A stretch of 15,593 nucleotides of DNA from CAYQUL01 sp964568925 (GCA_964568925.1 CAZMSJ010000020.1:1-15593), one strand, 5' to 3'. Counted from the stretch's first letter, positions 1-6,269 are shown. Notes: generated from the sequence alone by a model not told the origin. Numbers and translations: made by a program.

Positions 1-166
1 TTGGATCGTACTCAATTGCATTAACGATTCCTGGAATATCATGTTTGTCTCTCTTAAAGTCGATAATACGGTAGAATCGCTTTTCTCGGCCACCTTGGTG
101 ACGAACGGTAATCTTACCTCGAGATCGTCCACTGTGTTTTTGTAAAATTTCCTTTAGTTGTTTCAT
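1..166 (-). CDS. rplB: 50S ribosomal protein L2, 5' part only (runs off the window)
   Basis: This is the first 55 residues of L2, the 23S rRNA-binding protein needed for subunit association and peptidyl-transferase centre assembly. Residues 18-26 (KITVRHQGG) and 32-40 (YRIIDFKRD) match the conserved L2 RNA-binding core, and IEYDP closes the visible part. The gene starts at an ATG only 2 nt after the rplW stop. An in-frame TAA four codons upstream (176-178) rules out a longer start, so the protein lacks roughly 30 residues that precede this motif in E. coli L2. It is the last visible gene of the rplC-rplD-rplW-rplB unit. The identity is secure; only the fragment can be described. Confidence 0.95.
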   Translation of the reverse strand, partial: MKQLKEILQKHSGRSRGKITVRHQGGREKRFYRIIDFKRDKHDIPGIVNAIEYDP

Positions 167-168
167 AG

Positions 169-444
169 TTATTTCTTATCTGATCCAAATGCTGCGATTG
201 TCTCATTGTCTTTCACGGTAACAATTGCCTTTTTGTAGGCTGGAACGTTCACATATCGACCTTTCATTGTTCGTCGTACACCCTTTTTGTAGTTAACAGT
301 TGTAACTTCAGTTGGATGAACGTTAAAGAGTCGTGCAACTTCTGATGCAATTTGATACTTACTCAAGTTCTTTGGCACACGAAAAGTAAATTTGTGTACT
401 CGAGAAAGAGTTAAGCTTTTTTCAGTTAAAATTGGTTTAATCAT
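169..444 (-). CDS. rplW: 50S ribosomal protein L23
   Basis: L23 (91 aa) binds 23S rRNA domain III at the exit-tunnel rim, where trigger factor and SRP dock. The protein opens with IKPILTEKS, the usual L23 N-terminal motif. It continues through FTFRVPKNLSKYQIASEVARLF and NVHPTEVTTVNYKKG, the conserved helix and basic strand, and ends with a strand like IVTVKDNETI. Its length is normal for the family. It follows rplD by 5 nt and precedes rplB by 2 nt, so translational coupling is likely. No Shine-Dalgarno sequence is visible before its ATG. Confidence 0.96.
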   Translation of the reverse strand: MIKPILTEKSLTLSRVHKFTFRVPKNLSKYQIASEVARLFNVHPTEVTTVNYKKGVRRTMKGRYVNVPAYKKAIVTVKDNETIAAFGSDKK

Positions 445-449
445 AGGTA

Positions 450-1022
450 TTATTTAGTTGTTTTCTTAGCAGTAGCTTTCTTTTCTGCCTTTTCTTTGAC
501 TTCAGCCTTTTTAGCTTCTTCCATAACGATGTGTCCACCGATCAAGATGTTTCGTGCATTGACGTCTTTTGCATAAAAGACAACAACATTTGCAACGTTT
601 CGAAGTGCTCGGAATGCACTCTTATTTCCATCAATCAAAATAACAGTAACCTTCTTTGCAACAGGCAATAGTTTAACAGCATCTTTTGTCTTTGTAATTC
701 CAGTAAAATCAGCTGAACTTACAAGCTTTTCTGCTTTCATTACTTCAAAAGCAAGTGCTTTAGTATGTGCTCGAAGAGCAGTAGGCAATTGCAATTGTCG
801 CTTCACACCCTTTGGTCCATGAGTGACACCTCCACCAACAAAGATTGGGGCCTTCTTAGATCCATGTCGAGCGCCTCCCGTGTGCTTCTGCTTGTAGAGC
901 TTCTTTGTTGTTCGGTTAACCTCTCCGCGTGTTTTAACGCGTGCAAGACCAGGATGCATTCGGTCATGATAGATATGCATTGCTTGTGCGAGTGTGTTTA
1001 GGTTTACTTCTTGTTTACTCAT
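450..1022 (-). CDS. rplD: 50S ribosomal protein L4
   Basis: L4 (190 aa) binds 23S rRNA domain I and lines the exit tunnel. In E. coli it also represses its own operon. Residues 28-35 (ARVKTRGE), 47-56 (HTGGARHGSK) and 61-69 (FVGGGVTHG) are the tunnel-loop signature. The C-terminus is a Lys/Ala-rich tail (about residues 168-190) that is probably disordered and RNA-binding. The ATG overlaps the rplC 3' end by 8 nt and has a strong Shine-Dalgarno (AAGGAGG) 8 nt upstream. A TAG in frame just upstream (1038-1040) fixes this start. The protein therefore lacks the roughly 25-30-residue beta-strand N-terminus found in most bacterial L4 and begins at the first helix. Confidence 0.95.
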   Translation of the reverse strand: MSKQEVNLNTLAQAMHIYHDRMHPGLARVKTRGEVNRTTKKLYKQKHTGGARHGSKKAPIFVGGGVTHGPKGVKRQLQLPTALRAHTKALAFEVMKAEKLVSSADFTGITKTKDAVKLLPVAKKVTVILIDGNKSAFRALRNVANVVVFYAKDVNARNILIGGHIVMEEAKKAEVKEKAEKKATAKKTTK

Positions 1023-1716
1023 TTGTTTGTCCTCCTTCTACTACAACTTCTACTTCTTGTGATTGAACTTCAACAGGAACAACTTTGTTCTCTGAAAGTC
1101 TCTTTACGATAACGATAGATCCCTTTGCACCAGGCACTGGTCCTCGAACATGCAATTCATTGTGTTCAGCATCAACTGCAACAACAACAAGATTCTTAAC
1201 TGTTACTTGATCAACACCCATGTGTCCTGCCATTCGCTTTCCTTTGTGAACACGACCTGGGGTAGTTCCTTGTCCAATAGATCCAGGAGCTCGAAGTCGA
1301 TCACTTTGTCCGTGAGTCTTTGGTCCACCTCGGAATCCATGTCGCTTTACACCACCAGCAAATCCTTTACCCTTTGAAATACCAGTTACCTGAATAGTGT
1401 CACCAGCAACAAAGATATCTTGAGCTGAAAGCTTTGTTCCAAGATCCATAACTTCGTCTGTGTGAACTTCCTTTAAGTGTCGTGGAGACTTGTTGTCTAC
1501 TGTTGTTGCTTTTAGATGACCTTGAAGAGCTTTAGAAGTATTTTTGTTTCGTCGAAGACCGAATCCGATTTGAAGAGCGTTATAACCGTCACGCTTTTCA
1601 TTCTTAACCATAGTAACAACGTTAGGAGTTGCAGCAAGCACAGTAACAGGCACCCGTGCGTTGTTCACAAAGGCCTGTGTCATTCTGATCTTTTTAGTCA
1701 ATAATGTGTCTATCAT
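1015..1716 (-). CDS. rplC: 50S ribosomal protein L3
   Basis: L3 (233 aa) is an early 23S rRNA-binding protein whose long loop reaches the peptidyl-transferase centre. The N-terminus (LLTKKIRMTQAF) matches the conserved L3 opening. Residues near 115-130 (KGKGFAGGVKRHGFRGG) and 131-165 (KTHGQSDRLRAPGSIG, GRVHKGKRMAGHMG) form the signature loop. The C-terminus carries an acidic/Val-rich tail beyond the usual end. The ATG start fits the family length. No Shine-Dalgarno is visible, and the upstream 50 nt are A/T-rich. It is the first gene of the rplC-rplD-rplW-rplB unit and lies behind its own promoter and a leader terminator. Of its 14 Arg codons, 9 are CGA. Confidence 0.96.
   Translation of the reverse strand: MIDTLLTKKIRMTQAFVNNARVPVTVLAATPNVVTMVKNEKRDGYNALQIGFGLRRNKNTSKALQGHLKATTVDNKSPRHLKEVHTDEVMDLGTKLSAQDIFVAGDTIQVTGISKGKGFAGGVKRHGFRGGPKTHGQSDRLRAPGSIGQGTTPGRVHKGKRMAGHMGVDQVTVKNLVVVAVDAEHNELHVRGPVPGAKGSIVIVKRLSENKVVPVEVQSQEVEVVVEGGQTNE
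1031..1037 (-). promoter_or_regulatory. Shine-Dalgarno site of rplD
   Basis: Read on the minus strand this is AAGGAGG, 8 nt before the rplD ATG and inside the 3' end of rplC. It decides the start of the N-terminally short L4, because an in-frame stop lies just beyond it. Confidence 0.85.
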
Positions 1717-1846
1717 TTTGTTTTATTTTTAAGAAAAACAAGCTTAAAACTTGTCTTTTCATGCCATTAAAAAAGGCGCCCGGTGGCGCCAAACCTTCGG
1801 CTGTCCACTATCTACGTACTGTGATGATTACCTAACCTCATCGATA
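1717..1846 (-). promoter_or_regulatory. structured leader of the rplC-rplB unit
   Basis: This is the roughly 130-nt inferred 5' leader. Read on the minus strand it contains GATGA/TCATC arms around a 10-nt loop. These are enclosed by a short TATC/GATA pairing, and a small CAGCC-GAA-GGTTT hairpin abuts the terminator's 5' arm. Downstream of the terminator the leader is A/T-rich, with a weak AAGACAAG/CTTGTTTT hairpin. The layout of promoter, folded aptamer-like segment and terminator resembles ribosomal-protein autoregulatory leaders. L4 control of the E. coli S10 operon is the known precedent. I do not recognise a specific Rfam family, and the pairings were found by eye. Confidence 0.5.
1769..1790 (-). 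terminator. intrinsic terminator in the rplC leader (attenuator candidate)
   Basis: On the minus strand, stem GGCGCC, loop ACCG, stem GGCGCC is followed directly by TTTTTT, a textbook rho-independent terminator. It lies about 56 nt downstream of the inferred transcription start and 52 nt before the rplC ATG. It therefore terminates inside the leader rather than at the end of the preceding methyltransferase gene, whose stop lies upstream of the promoter. That position suggests regulated read-through. Confidence 0.8.
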
Positions 1847-1852
1847 GAAGGG

Positions 1853-1881
1853 ATTATATCAGAATGAGCGAGAGCGTGCAA
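1853..1881 (-). promoter_or_regulatory. sigma70-type promoter of rplC
   Basis: The minus strand shows TTGCAC at 1881-1876, a 17-bp spacer and a perfect TATAAT at 1858-1853. A TG one base before the -10 gives an extended -10. The promoter begins about 25 bp after the stop of the upstream methyltransferase gene, so rplC can be transcribed independently of rpsJ. Confidence 0.8.
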
Positions 1882-1906
1882 GGAGGCTATATAAGGGAAG
1901 GGATTC

Positions 1907-2470
1907 TTACTCTTGACCGTGTTCCCATAAAACTAGAAACTCGCGATTTTTCCCCTTTTCACCAACTATTGGGGACTCAACCATTTGCTTAACAGTAAGG
2001 CCTAACCCAGCCATATCAGAAGTAACTATTTCAAGCACCTCGTCTATTTTCTCGTCGAGTAATCGACCCTTTCTCAGGTATGACTTTGGAGCTTCATAGT
2101 GAGGTTTAATTAAGGAAATGAGGATTCCACCTTCTTTTAAGTTCTGTAGAGCATTAGGAAGAACCAATACTTGTTTTGTCCAACTTGTATCAACAGTTAA
2201 AAAGTCGACCTTTTGAGGCAAAGTTACATGCATAGCGTTTGTTCTTTCAAGGACAGTAACCCGAGGATCGTTCCGTAATTTCCAAGCTAGTTCCCCATAG
2301 GCAGTATCTACTGAATACACATGAGTAGCACCATTTTGAAGCATGCAATCAGTAAACCCTCCGGTTGAGCAACCAAAATCGGCACAAATAAGACCATTTA
2401 GGGAAATTGAAAAAGAAGTTAAAGCAAATTGAAGCTTCTCACCAGCTCTTGAGGCAAAAATATCCGTCAT
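1907..2470 (-). CDS. TlyA/FtsJ-like rRNA methyltransferase, S4 domain absent
   Basis: This is a 187-aa Rossmann methyltransferase. Full-length TlyA methylates ribose 2'-OH groups of 16S and 23S rRNA using SAM. The SAM-binding loop is DFGCSTGGFTDC (31-42). VDTAYGELAWKL (54-65) and PRVTVLERTNA (69-79) are highly characteristic of TlyA. The FtsJ/TlyA catalytic tetrad K-D-K-E can be placed at about K12, D94, K122 (IKPHYE) and E177. The usual N-terminal S4 RNA-binding domain (about 60 residues) is missing; the protein starts at ASRAGEKL, just after where S4 would end. Its ATG overlaps the stop of the upstream membrane-protein gene (ATGA), so the two are translationally coupled. The fold is secure; the exact rRNA target is not known. 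Confidence 0.85.
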   Translation of the reverse strand: MTDIFASRAGEKLQFALTSFSISLNGLICADFGCSTGGFTDCMLQNGATHVYSVDTAYGELAWKLRNDPRVTVLERTNAMHVTLPQKVDFLTVDTSWTKQVLVLPNALQNLKEGGILISLIKPHYEAPKSYLRKGRLLDEKIDEVLEIVTSDMAGLGLTVKQMVESPIVGEKGKNREFLVLWEHGQE

Positions 2471-2805
2471 TTGAAGTGAGTATACTCATAAATCACAATT
2501 ATTGCTTGAAGAACTTTAGGAAGCATGTAAACGAGAATTACGGTAATAAGTAAAGATATTACTTGAGACCAAAGCTTCGGAATATAGATTCCATAAGAAT
2601 GAATAAAGGGAAGGCGAATTGCTTGGTGTTTCTTTTGCAAACGAGATTCAGACTGAAAACCTTTATAAAAGCGGAAAGTGTCCTCGAAAAAGTCGTTATT
2701 TCTCCACACAAATGTAACGCCCTGTGACCAACCCTTTAAAAAGGAAACAAGTAAAAATACGCACAGTAAAAAATATCCAATAATAAGAAAAGGGAAATAG
2801 AGCAT
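2467..2805 (-). CDS. small two-TM membrane protein of unknown function
   Basis: I do not recognise this 112-aa protein. Residues 1-24 form one strongly hydrophobic segment starting right at the Met (LYFPFLIIGYFLLCVFLLVS). A polar, basic and aromatic middle (about 25-78, with WRNNDFFEDTFRFYKGF) follows. A second hydrophobic segment covers about 80-105. Both ends could therefore sit on the same side of the membrane. It lies 45 nt after rpsJ and shares an ATGA overlap with the TlyA-like gene, so it is probably transcribed from the tuf-rpsJ promoter. A 15-nt palindrome (TTACTA-TTG-TAGTAA) lies just upstream of its ATG and may hinder translation. No obvious Shine-Dalgarno is present. Confidence 0.7.
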   Translation of the reverse strand: MLYFPFLIIGYFLLCVFLLVSFLKGWSQGVTFVWRNNDFFEDTFRFYKGFQSESRLQKKHQAIRLPFIHSYGIYIPKLWSQVISLLITVILVYMLPKVLQAIIVIYEYTHFK

Positions 2806-2807
2806 AA

Positions 2808-2822
2808 TTACTACAATAGTAA
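2808..2822. repeat. perfect inverted repeat before the membrane-protein gene
   Basis: TTACTA, loop CAA, TAGTAA on the plus strand: a 6-bp hairpin 3 nt upstream of the start codon of the gene at 2467-2805. There is no T-run, so it is not a terminator. It could mask the ribosome-binding region. It is short and AT-rich, so chance is possible. Confidence 0.35.
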
Positions 2823-2850
2823 CAATAAAGAAGAAATTAAACAGAAGTGA

Positions 2851-3159
2851 TTACATCTTAACTTCGATAGAAACACCGGCTGGAAGATCGAGGTTAGAAA
2901 GAGAATCAATTGTTCGCTCTGATGGATCCATAATATCAACAAGTCGCTTGTGTACTAATACCTCAAAATGATCTCGAGCGTCTTTATCGATAAATGGAGA
3001 TGCATTAACTGCATACAAAGATCTCTTAGTAGGGAGAGGAATAGGGCCCACAACTTTTGCACCAGAAGCAAGAGCTGTATCGAGAATTTTTCCCGCAGCT
3101 TCATCTATGACACGATGGTCATAACTTTTAAGCTTGACACGAATACGTCCTGCTGGCAT
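2851..3159 (-). CDS. rpsJ: 30S ribosomal protein S10
   Basis: S10 (102 aa) is a head protein of the small subunit and, in other bacteria, a NusG/NusB antitermination partner (NusE). RIRVKLKSYDHRVIDEAAGKI (5-25), VVGPIPLPTKR (36-46), KDARDHFEVLVHKRLVDIMDP (58-78) and LPAGVSIEVK are the family blocks in order. The length is normal. It sits 35 nt downstream of tuf. It is separated from rplC by two unrelated genes and a new promoter, unlike the usual rpsJ-rplC junction. The promoter upstream of tuf is the likely source of transcription. Confidence 0.97.
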   Translation of the reverse strand: MPAGRIRVKLKSYDHRVIDEAAGKILDTALASGAKVVGPIPLPTKRSLYAVNASPFIDKDARDHFEVLVHKRLVDIMDPSERTIDSLSNLDLPAGVSIEVKM

Positions 3160-3194
3160 TTTTGTGAGTTAAAGGGCACGGGGGAACAATAAAC

Positions 3195-4394
3195 TTATTT
3201 GGTGATTGTGGTAATAACACCTGCACCAACTGTTTTTCCACCTTCGCGAATTGCAAATCTCATTCCTTCTTCAAGAGCTACTGGAACAATAAGTTTCACT
3301 TTCATCTTTGCATTGTCTCCTGGAATAACCATTTCAATTCCTTCTGGAAGAGTAACTTCTCCAGTGATATCACCTGTTCGGATAAAGAATTGTGGCTTGT
3401 ATCCACTAAAGAATGGTGTATGTCGTCCACCTTCTTCTTTAGAAAGTACATAGACTTCAGAATCAAATTCAGTGTGCGGTGTGATTGAACCAGGCTTTGC
3501 AATAACTTGACCTCTTTCGATATCGTCTTTTTCAATACCTCGGAGCAAAATTCCAACGTTGTCTCCTGCCATTGTTGATTCAAGTGACTTTCTGAACATT
3601 TCGAGTCCAGTTACAACACTCTTAACAGTTGTCTTGATTCCAACGATTTCGATTTCCTCGTTAACTTTGAGTTCTCCTCGTTCTACACGTCCTGTTACAA
3701 CTGTTCCTCGACCTTTGATTGAGAAAACATCTTCAACTGGCATTAAGAAAGGCTTATCTGTTTCTCGCTTAGGATCTGGGATGTATGAATCAACCTTTTC
3801 CATAAGCTCTAAAATCTTCTTTTCATATTCAGCATCTCCTTCGATAGCCTTCAATGCTGATCCTCGGATTACTGGAATTTCGTCACCAGGGAAATCATAT
3901 TTCTTCAAGAGATCTCGAACTTCTTCTTCAACCAAGTCAATAAGTTCTGCATCATCAACCATGTCGCATTTGTTCAAGAAAACAACAAGTGCTGGGACGT
4001 TAACCTGACGTGCCAAAATAACGTGTTCTCGAGTTTGTGGCATCATTCCGTCTGCAGCTGATACAACGAGGATTGCTCCATCCATTTGTGCAGCACCAGT
4101 AATCATGTTTTTGATGTAGTCAGCATGTCCTGGAGCATCAATGTGAGCATAATGTCGCTTTGCTGTTTCGTATTCAACGTGAGTAATGTTAATGGTTACT
4201 CCACGAGCTTTTTCTTCAGGAGCGTTATCGATTTGATCATAAGCCATTGGCTTTGTTGCGTTTCCTGGTTGCTTTGCAAGCACTGTTGCAATAGCTGAAG
4301 TTAATGTTGTCTTTCCGTGATCAACGTGACCAATAGTCCCAATGTTAACGTGGGGCTTTGTTCGTTCAAATTTTGTTCTTGCTTCTGCTGCCAT
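3195..4394 (-). CDS. tuf: elongation factor Tu
   Basis: This GTPase (399 aa) delivers aminoacyl-tRNA to the ribosome. G-motifs: GHVDHGKT (22-29), the effector region ending RGVTINI (64-70), DAPGH (86-90, with Ala where E. coli has Cys), NKCD (141-144) and GSALKA (178-183). Domains 2 and 3 follow, with VFSIKGRGTVVTGRVERG and the terminal GGKTVGAGVITTI. An ATG at 4394 gives the family N-terminus (MAAEARTKFERTKPHVN). A TTG 19 codons upstream is in frame but would add a non-homologous extension. No Shine-Dalgarno is visible. It is divergent from pnuC and has a strong promoter about 100 nt upstream, and it probably drives tuf-rpsJ and the following two genes. Arg codons are largely CGA. Confidence 0.97.
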   Translation of the reverse strand: MAAEARTKFERTKPHVNIGTIGHVDHGKTTLTSAIATVLAKQPGNATKPMAYDQIDNAPEEKARGVTINITHVEYETAKRHYAHIDAPGHADYIKNMITGAAQMDGAILVVSAADGMMPQTREHVILARQVNVPALVVFLNKCDMVDDAELIDLVEEEVRDLLKKYDFPGDEIPVIRGSALKAIEGDAEYEKKILELMEKVDSYIPDPKRETDKPFLMPVEDVFSIKGRGTVVTGRVERGELKVNEEIEIVGIKTTVKSVVTGLEMFRKSLESTMAGDNVGILLRGIEKDDIERGQVIAKPGSITPHTEFDSEVYVLSKEEGGRHTPFFSGYKPQFFIRTGDITGEVTLPEGIEMVIPGDNAKMKVKLIVPVALEEGMRFAIREGGKTVGAGVITTITK

Positions 4395-4440
4395 ATGTGT
4401 ATGTGTTACGTATTGTATTGTATCGGTTGGGTTAGTATTT

Positions 4441-4468
4441 GCAAGTGTCAATTTGTGTAGGCACTTGC
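4441..4468. promoter_or_regulatory. inverted repeat in the tuf leader
   Basis: Arms GCAAGTG (4441-4447) and CACTTGC (4462-4468) are separated by 14 nt. They lie about 20 nt downstream of the inferred tuf transcription start and about 50 nt before the ATG. They can form a 7-bp leader hairpin or act as an operator. No T-run follows on either strand. Confidence 0.5.
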
Positions 4469-4492
4469 TACTTATTCAACTGCAATGTCGGT

Positions 4493-4521
4493 ATTATTAC
4501 AGCCAGACATTTTGTTGTCAA
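4493..4521 (-). promoter_or_regulatory. sigma70-type promoter of tuf
   Basis: The minus strand has a consensus TTGACA (4521-4516), a 17-bp spacer and AATAAT (4498-4493). With a 16-bp spacer the -10 would be TAATAA. It lies about 100 nt before the tuf ATG and reads away from pnuC. This is the strongest -35 in the window, as expected for the most highly expressed gene. Confidence 0.75.
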
Positions 4522-4664
4522 CAGGGGAATTTCGCCTCAACACGAGTAGCAAATTACAAAAAAACTTTCTACTTTTTCCCTCAAAGGTTCAACTTATTAA
4601 AGATATACTAGACATACACATAATTATTGTATAAAATACACTTATTATCTAACATGCTCTTTTA

Positions 4665-4669
4665 CAAGG
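4665..4669 (+). promoter_or_regulatory. Shine-Dalgarno site of pnuC
   Basis: AAGGA lies 8 nt before the ATG at 4678. It selects this start over an in-frame TTG at 4627 and an ATG at 4654 that would add non-homologous residues. Confidence 0.7.
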
Positions 4670-4677
4670 AAAATAAG

Positions 4678-5304
4678 ATGATTACCTGGTGGATTTTTGT
4701 AAGTTTAGTAAGTTTAGTTCTGTTTGCATTACCTCAGACTCTTCCCCTAGTAATCGTCGAATCAATCGCGATGATTACGTCTAGTATCTGTGTCTGGGAC
4801 GCTGCAAAAAACAGAGAACGTAATTGGCCTATTGGCGCAATTAGTAGTGTTGCCTTTTTTATCATTTTTGCCCACGCAAAACTCTATGGAAACATGGTGT
4901 TACAGATTATCTATATTGCACAAGCATTGTGGGGACACTGGGTTTGGCGATTTGGTGGAGAAAGAAAATCTTCATTACCAATAAACAGATTGCCAGTCTT
5001 TAGCGTACGACAATATATTGTTCTATTCGTCCTCGTGACAATAGGAACGAACATGTTGTTAACCTCACTTAATGGTTCGGCGCCGTTTTGGGACACCATT
5101 ACAACTGTTTTAAGTATTGTGGCAAATCAACTACTCATTCGCAGAAGAACTGAAAACTGGTATGTGTGGATCGTAAATGACACCATTTCAGTCGTTCTTT
5201 TTGCCTCACAAGGATTGTGGCTCACAACCGCAACCTTTGTTTTGTACCTCATAATCGCTTTTGCAAAAGCACTTCCGACCTGGAAAAAGGAGATTCAAAT
5301 ATGA
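4678..5304 (+). CDS. pnuC: PnuC-family nicotinamide riboside transporter
   Basis: PnuC (208 aa) is a membrane facilitator that lets nicotinamide riboside in; phosphorylation by NadR traps it. The family signature is clear: NWPIG (49-53), AKLYGNMVLQIIYI (67-80) with the following W-G-H-W (86-89), and ENWYVWIVND (159-168) near the C-terminus. Hydrophobic segments run through the whole length (about seven), and a basic tail (TWKKE) ends the protein, as in PnuC. The start is chosen by the AAGGA site 8 nt upstream. Its stop overlaps the nadR start (ATGA), so transporter and enzyme are coupled. The divergent spacer to tuf has only a weak plus-strand promoter candidate (TAGACA ... TAAAAT, about 4610-4637). 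Confidence 0.88.
   Translation: MITWWIFVSLVSLVLFALPQTLPLVIVESIAMITSSICVWDAAKNRERNWPIGAISSVAFFIIFAHAKLYGNMVLQIIYIAQALWGHWVWRFGGERKSSLPINRLPVFSVRQYIVLFVLVTIGTNMLLTSLNGSAPFWDTITTVLSIVANQLLIRRRTENWYVWIVNDTISVVLFASQGLWLTTATFVLYLIIAFAKALPTWKKEIQI
5287..5293 (+). promoter_or_regulatory. Shine-Dalgarno site of nadR
   Basis: AAGGAGA inside the pnuC 3' end, 7 nt before the ATG at 5301. It fixes the nadR start; an earlier in-frame start inside pnuC would add 28 residues without homology. Confidence 0.8.
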
Positions 5305-6269
5305 CGAGAGGTCTCGTAATCGGTAAGTTTTACCCACCTCACAAAGGGCATTCTCGACTTATACAAACGGCATTAAATACCTGTGACAGCGTTGTTGTCC
5401 TCGTCTGTGATGCACCATGGCAAATAATCTCTGGAAAATTGCGAGCTGAATGGCTTCAGTTGTTGTTTCCACAAGCTCAGGTTATGGTAATTCCAGATAT
5501 AGGGAAAGATGATGACTCAGTTGCCTGGGGAGCATATACCAAGGAATTTCTCGGATATACTCCAGATTTTGTATTCACTGGAAGTGAAGCATATGGGGAT
5601 CCCTATGCAAAAGAGCTCAATGCAACACATATTGCAATACCGAGAGCCTTTTCTGCAACACAGGTTAGACAAAACCCGCTTACCTATCTGGATGAATTAG
5701 AAGTACCAGTCCGTTCATTTTTTGTACCTCGAATTTGCATACTGGGAGCAGAGTCAACAGGAACGACAACACTCTCTCGAGACTTGGCGACCTATTACCA
5801 AACGCATTGGGTTCCGGAATTTGGCAGATTCTATTCGGAAGCCCGAATGCACAGTACCGGTGACTGGACCAGTAGAGAATTTCTATATATTGCACAAATG
5901 CAATACAACACCGAGAACTATTTGGCTGGTACAGCAAATCGAATATTAATCTGCGACACAAACCCGTTTGCAACAACTGTTTGGCACGAGCGATATATGG
6001 GGAGTCAAGACCAAACACTCGAAGACTTCGCACGAACCTGCCACTATGATATTCATATCGTAACTGATGTTCATGGTGTGGCATTTGAACAGGATGGAAC
6101 TCGCGATGGCGAGCATATACGAGTATCAATGCACGAGAGGTTTATAGAAAAACTTACCGAATGGCAATTGCCATTTATCGTTGTTTCGGGAAATAGAGAT
6201 ACGAGGATTCAAACATCAGTATCTGCAATCGACTCGATCATTTCGAAAAAGTCCTCCTTTTTTACATAG
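5301..6269 (+). CDS. nadR: NadR-type bifunctional NMN adenylyltransferase / ribosylnicotinamide kinase
   Basis: This 322-aa cytosolic protein completes NAD synthesis from nicotinamide riboside: kinase to NMN, then adenylyl transfer to NAD. The N-terminal nucleotidyltransferase domain (1 to about 135) has GKFYPPHKGH (8-17, with the HxGH active-site motif) and FSATQVR (117-123, the ISxTxxR motif). The C-terminal kinase domain begins with a P-loop, GAESTGTTTLS (149-159). The Lys expected in GxxxxGK[S/T] is Thr155, confirmed by the codon ACG. CDTNPF (218-223) is the likely Walker B region, and DGTRDGEHIR (265-274) the lid. The E. coli N-terminal HTH repressor domain is absent. It is coupled to pnuC and followed by a strong terminator. 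The identity is good; kinase activity is uncertain because of the P-loop change. Confidence 0.88.
   Translation: MTRGLVIGKFYPPHKGHSRLIQTALNTCDSVVVLVCDAPWQIISGKLRAEWLQLLFPQAQVMVIPDIGKDDDSVAWGAYTKEFLGYTPDFVFTGSEAYGDPYAKELNATHIAIPRAFSATQVRQNPLTYLDELEVPVRSFFVPRICILGAESTGTTTLSRDLATYYQTHWVPEFGRFYSEARMHSTGDWTSREFLYIAQMQYNTENYLAGTANRILICDTNPFATTVWHERYMGSQDQTLEDFARTCHYDIHIVTDVHGVAFEQDGTRDGEHIRVSMHERFIEKLTEWQLPFIVVSGNRDTRIQTSVSAIDSIISKKSSFFT

Noticed and set aside
1690..1762. Upstream open frame (ATG AAA AGA ...) in the rplC leader as a leader peptide
   Set aside because: It has no Shine-Dalgarno, starts after the terminator and overlaps rplC out of frame, so there is no support for translation.
3559..4008. 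Long open frame antisense to tuf (149 codons, plus strand)
   Set aside because: It lies wholly inside tuf, its Ser/Thr-rich translation has no family resemblance, and tuf on the other strand is certain.
4395..4451. Longer EF-Tu from an in-frame TTG at 4451
   Set aside because: The extra 19 residues are not homologous to EF-Tu, and the ATG at 4394 gives the family N-terminus.
5217..5300. Longer NadR start inside pnuC
   Set aside because: AAGGAGA lies correctly before the ATG at 5301, which directly yields the nucleotidyltransferase motif; the extension would be pnuC sequence in another frame.
5680..6129. Open frame antisense to nadR (149 codons, minus strand)
   Set aside because: It is fully within nadR, which has clear motifs, and it has no ribosome-binding site or recognisable product.
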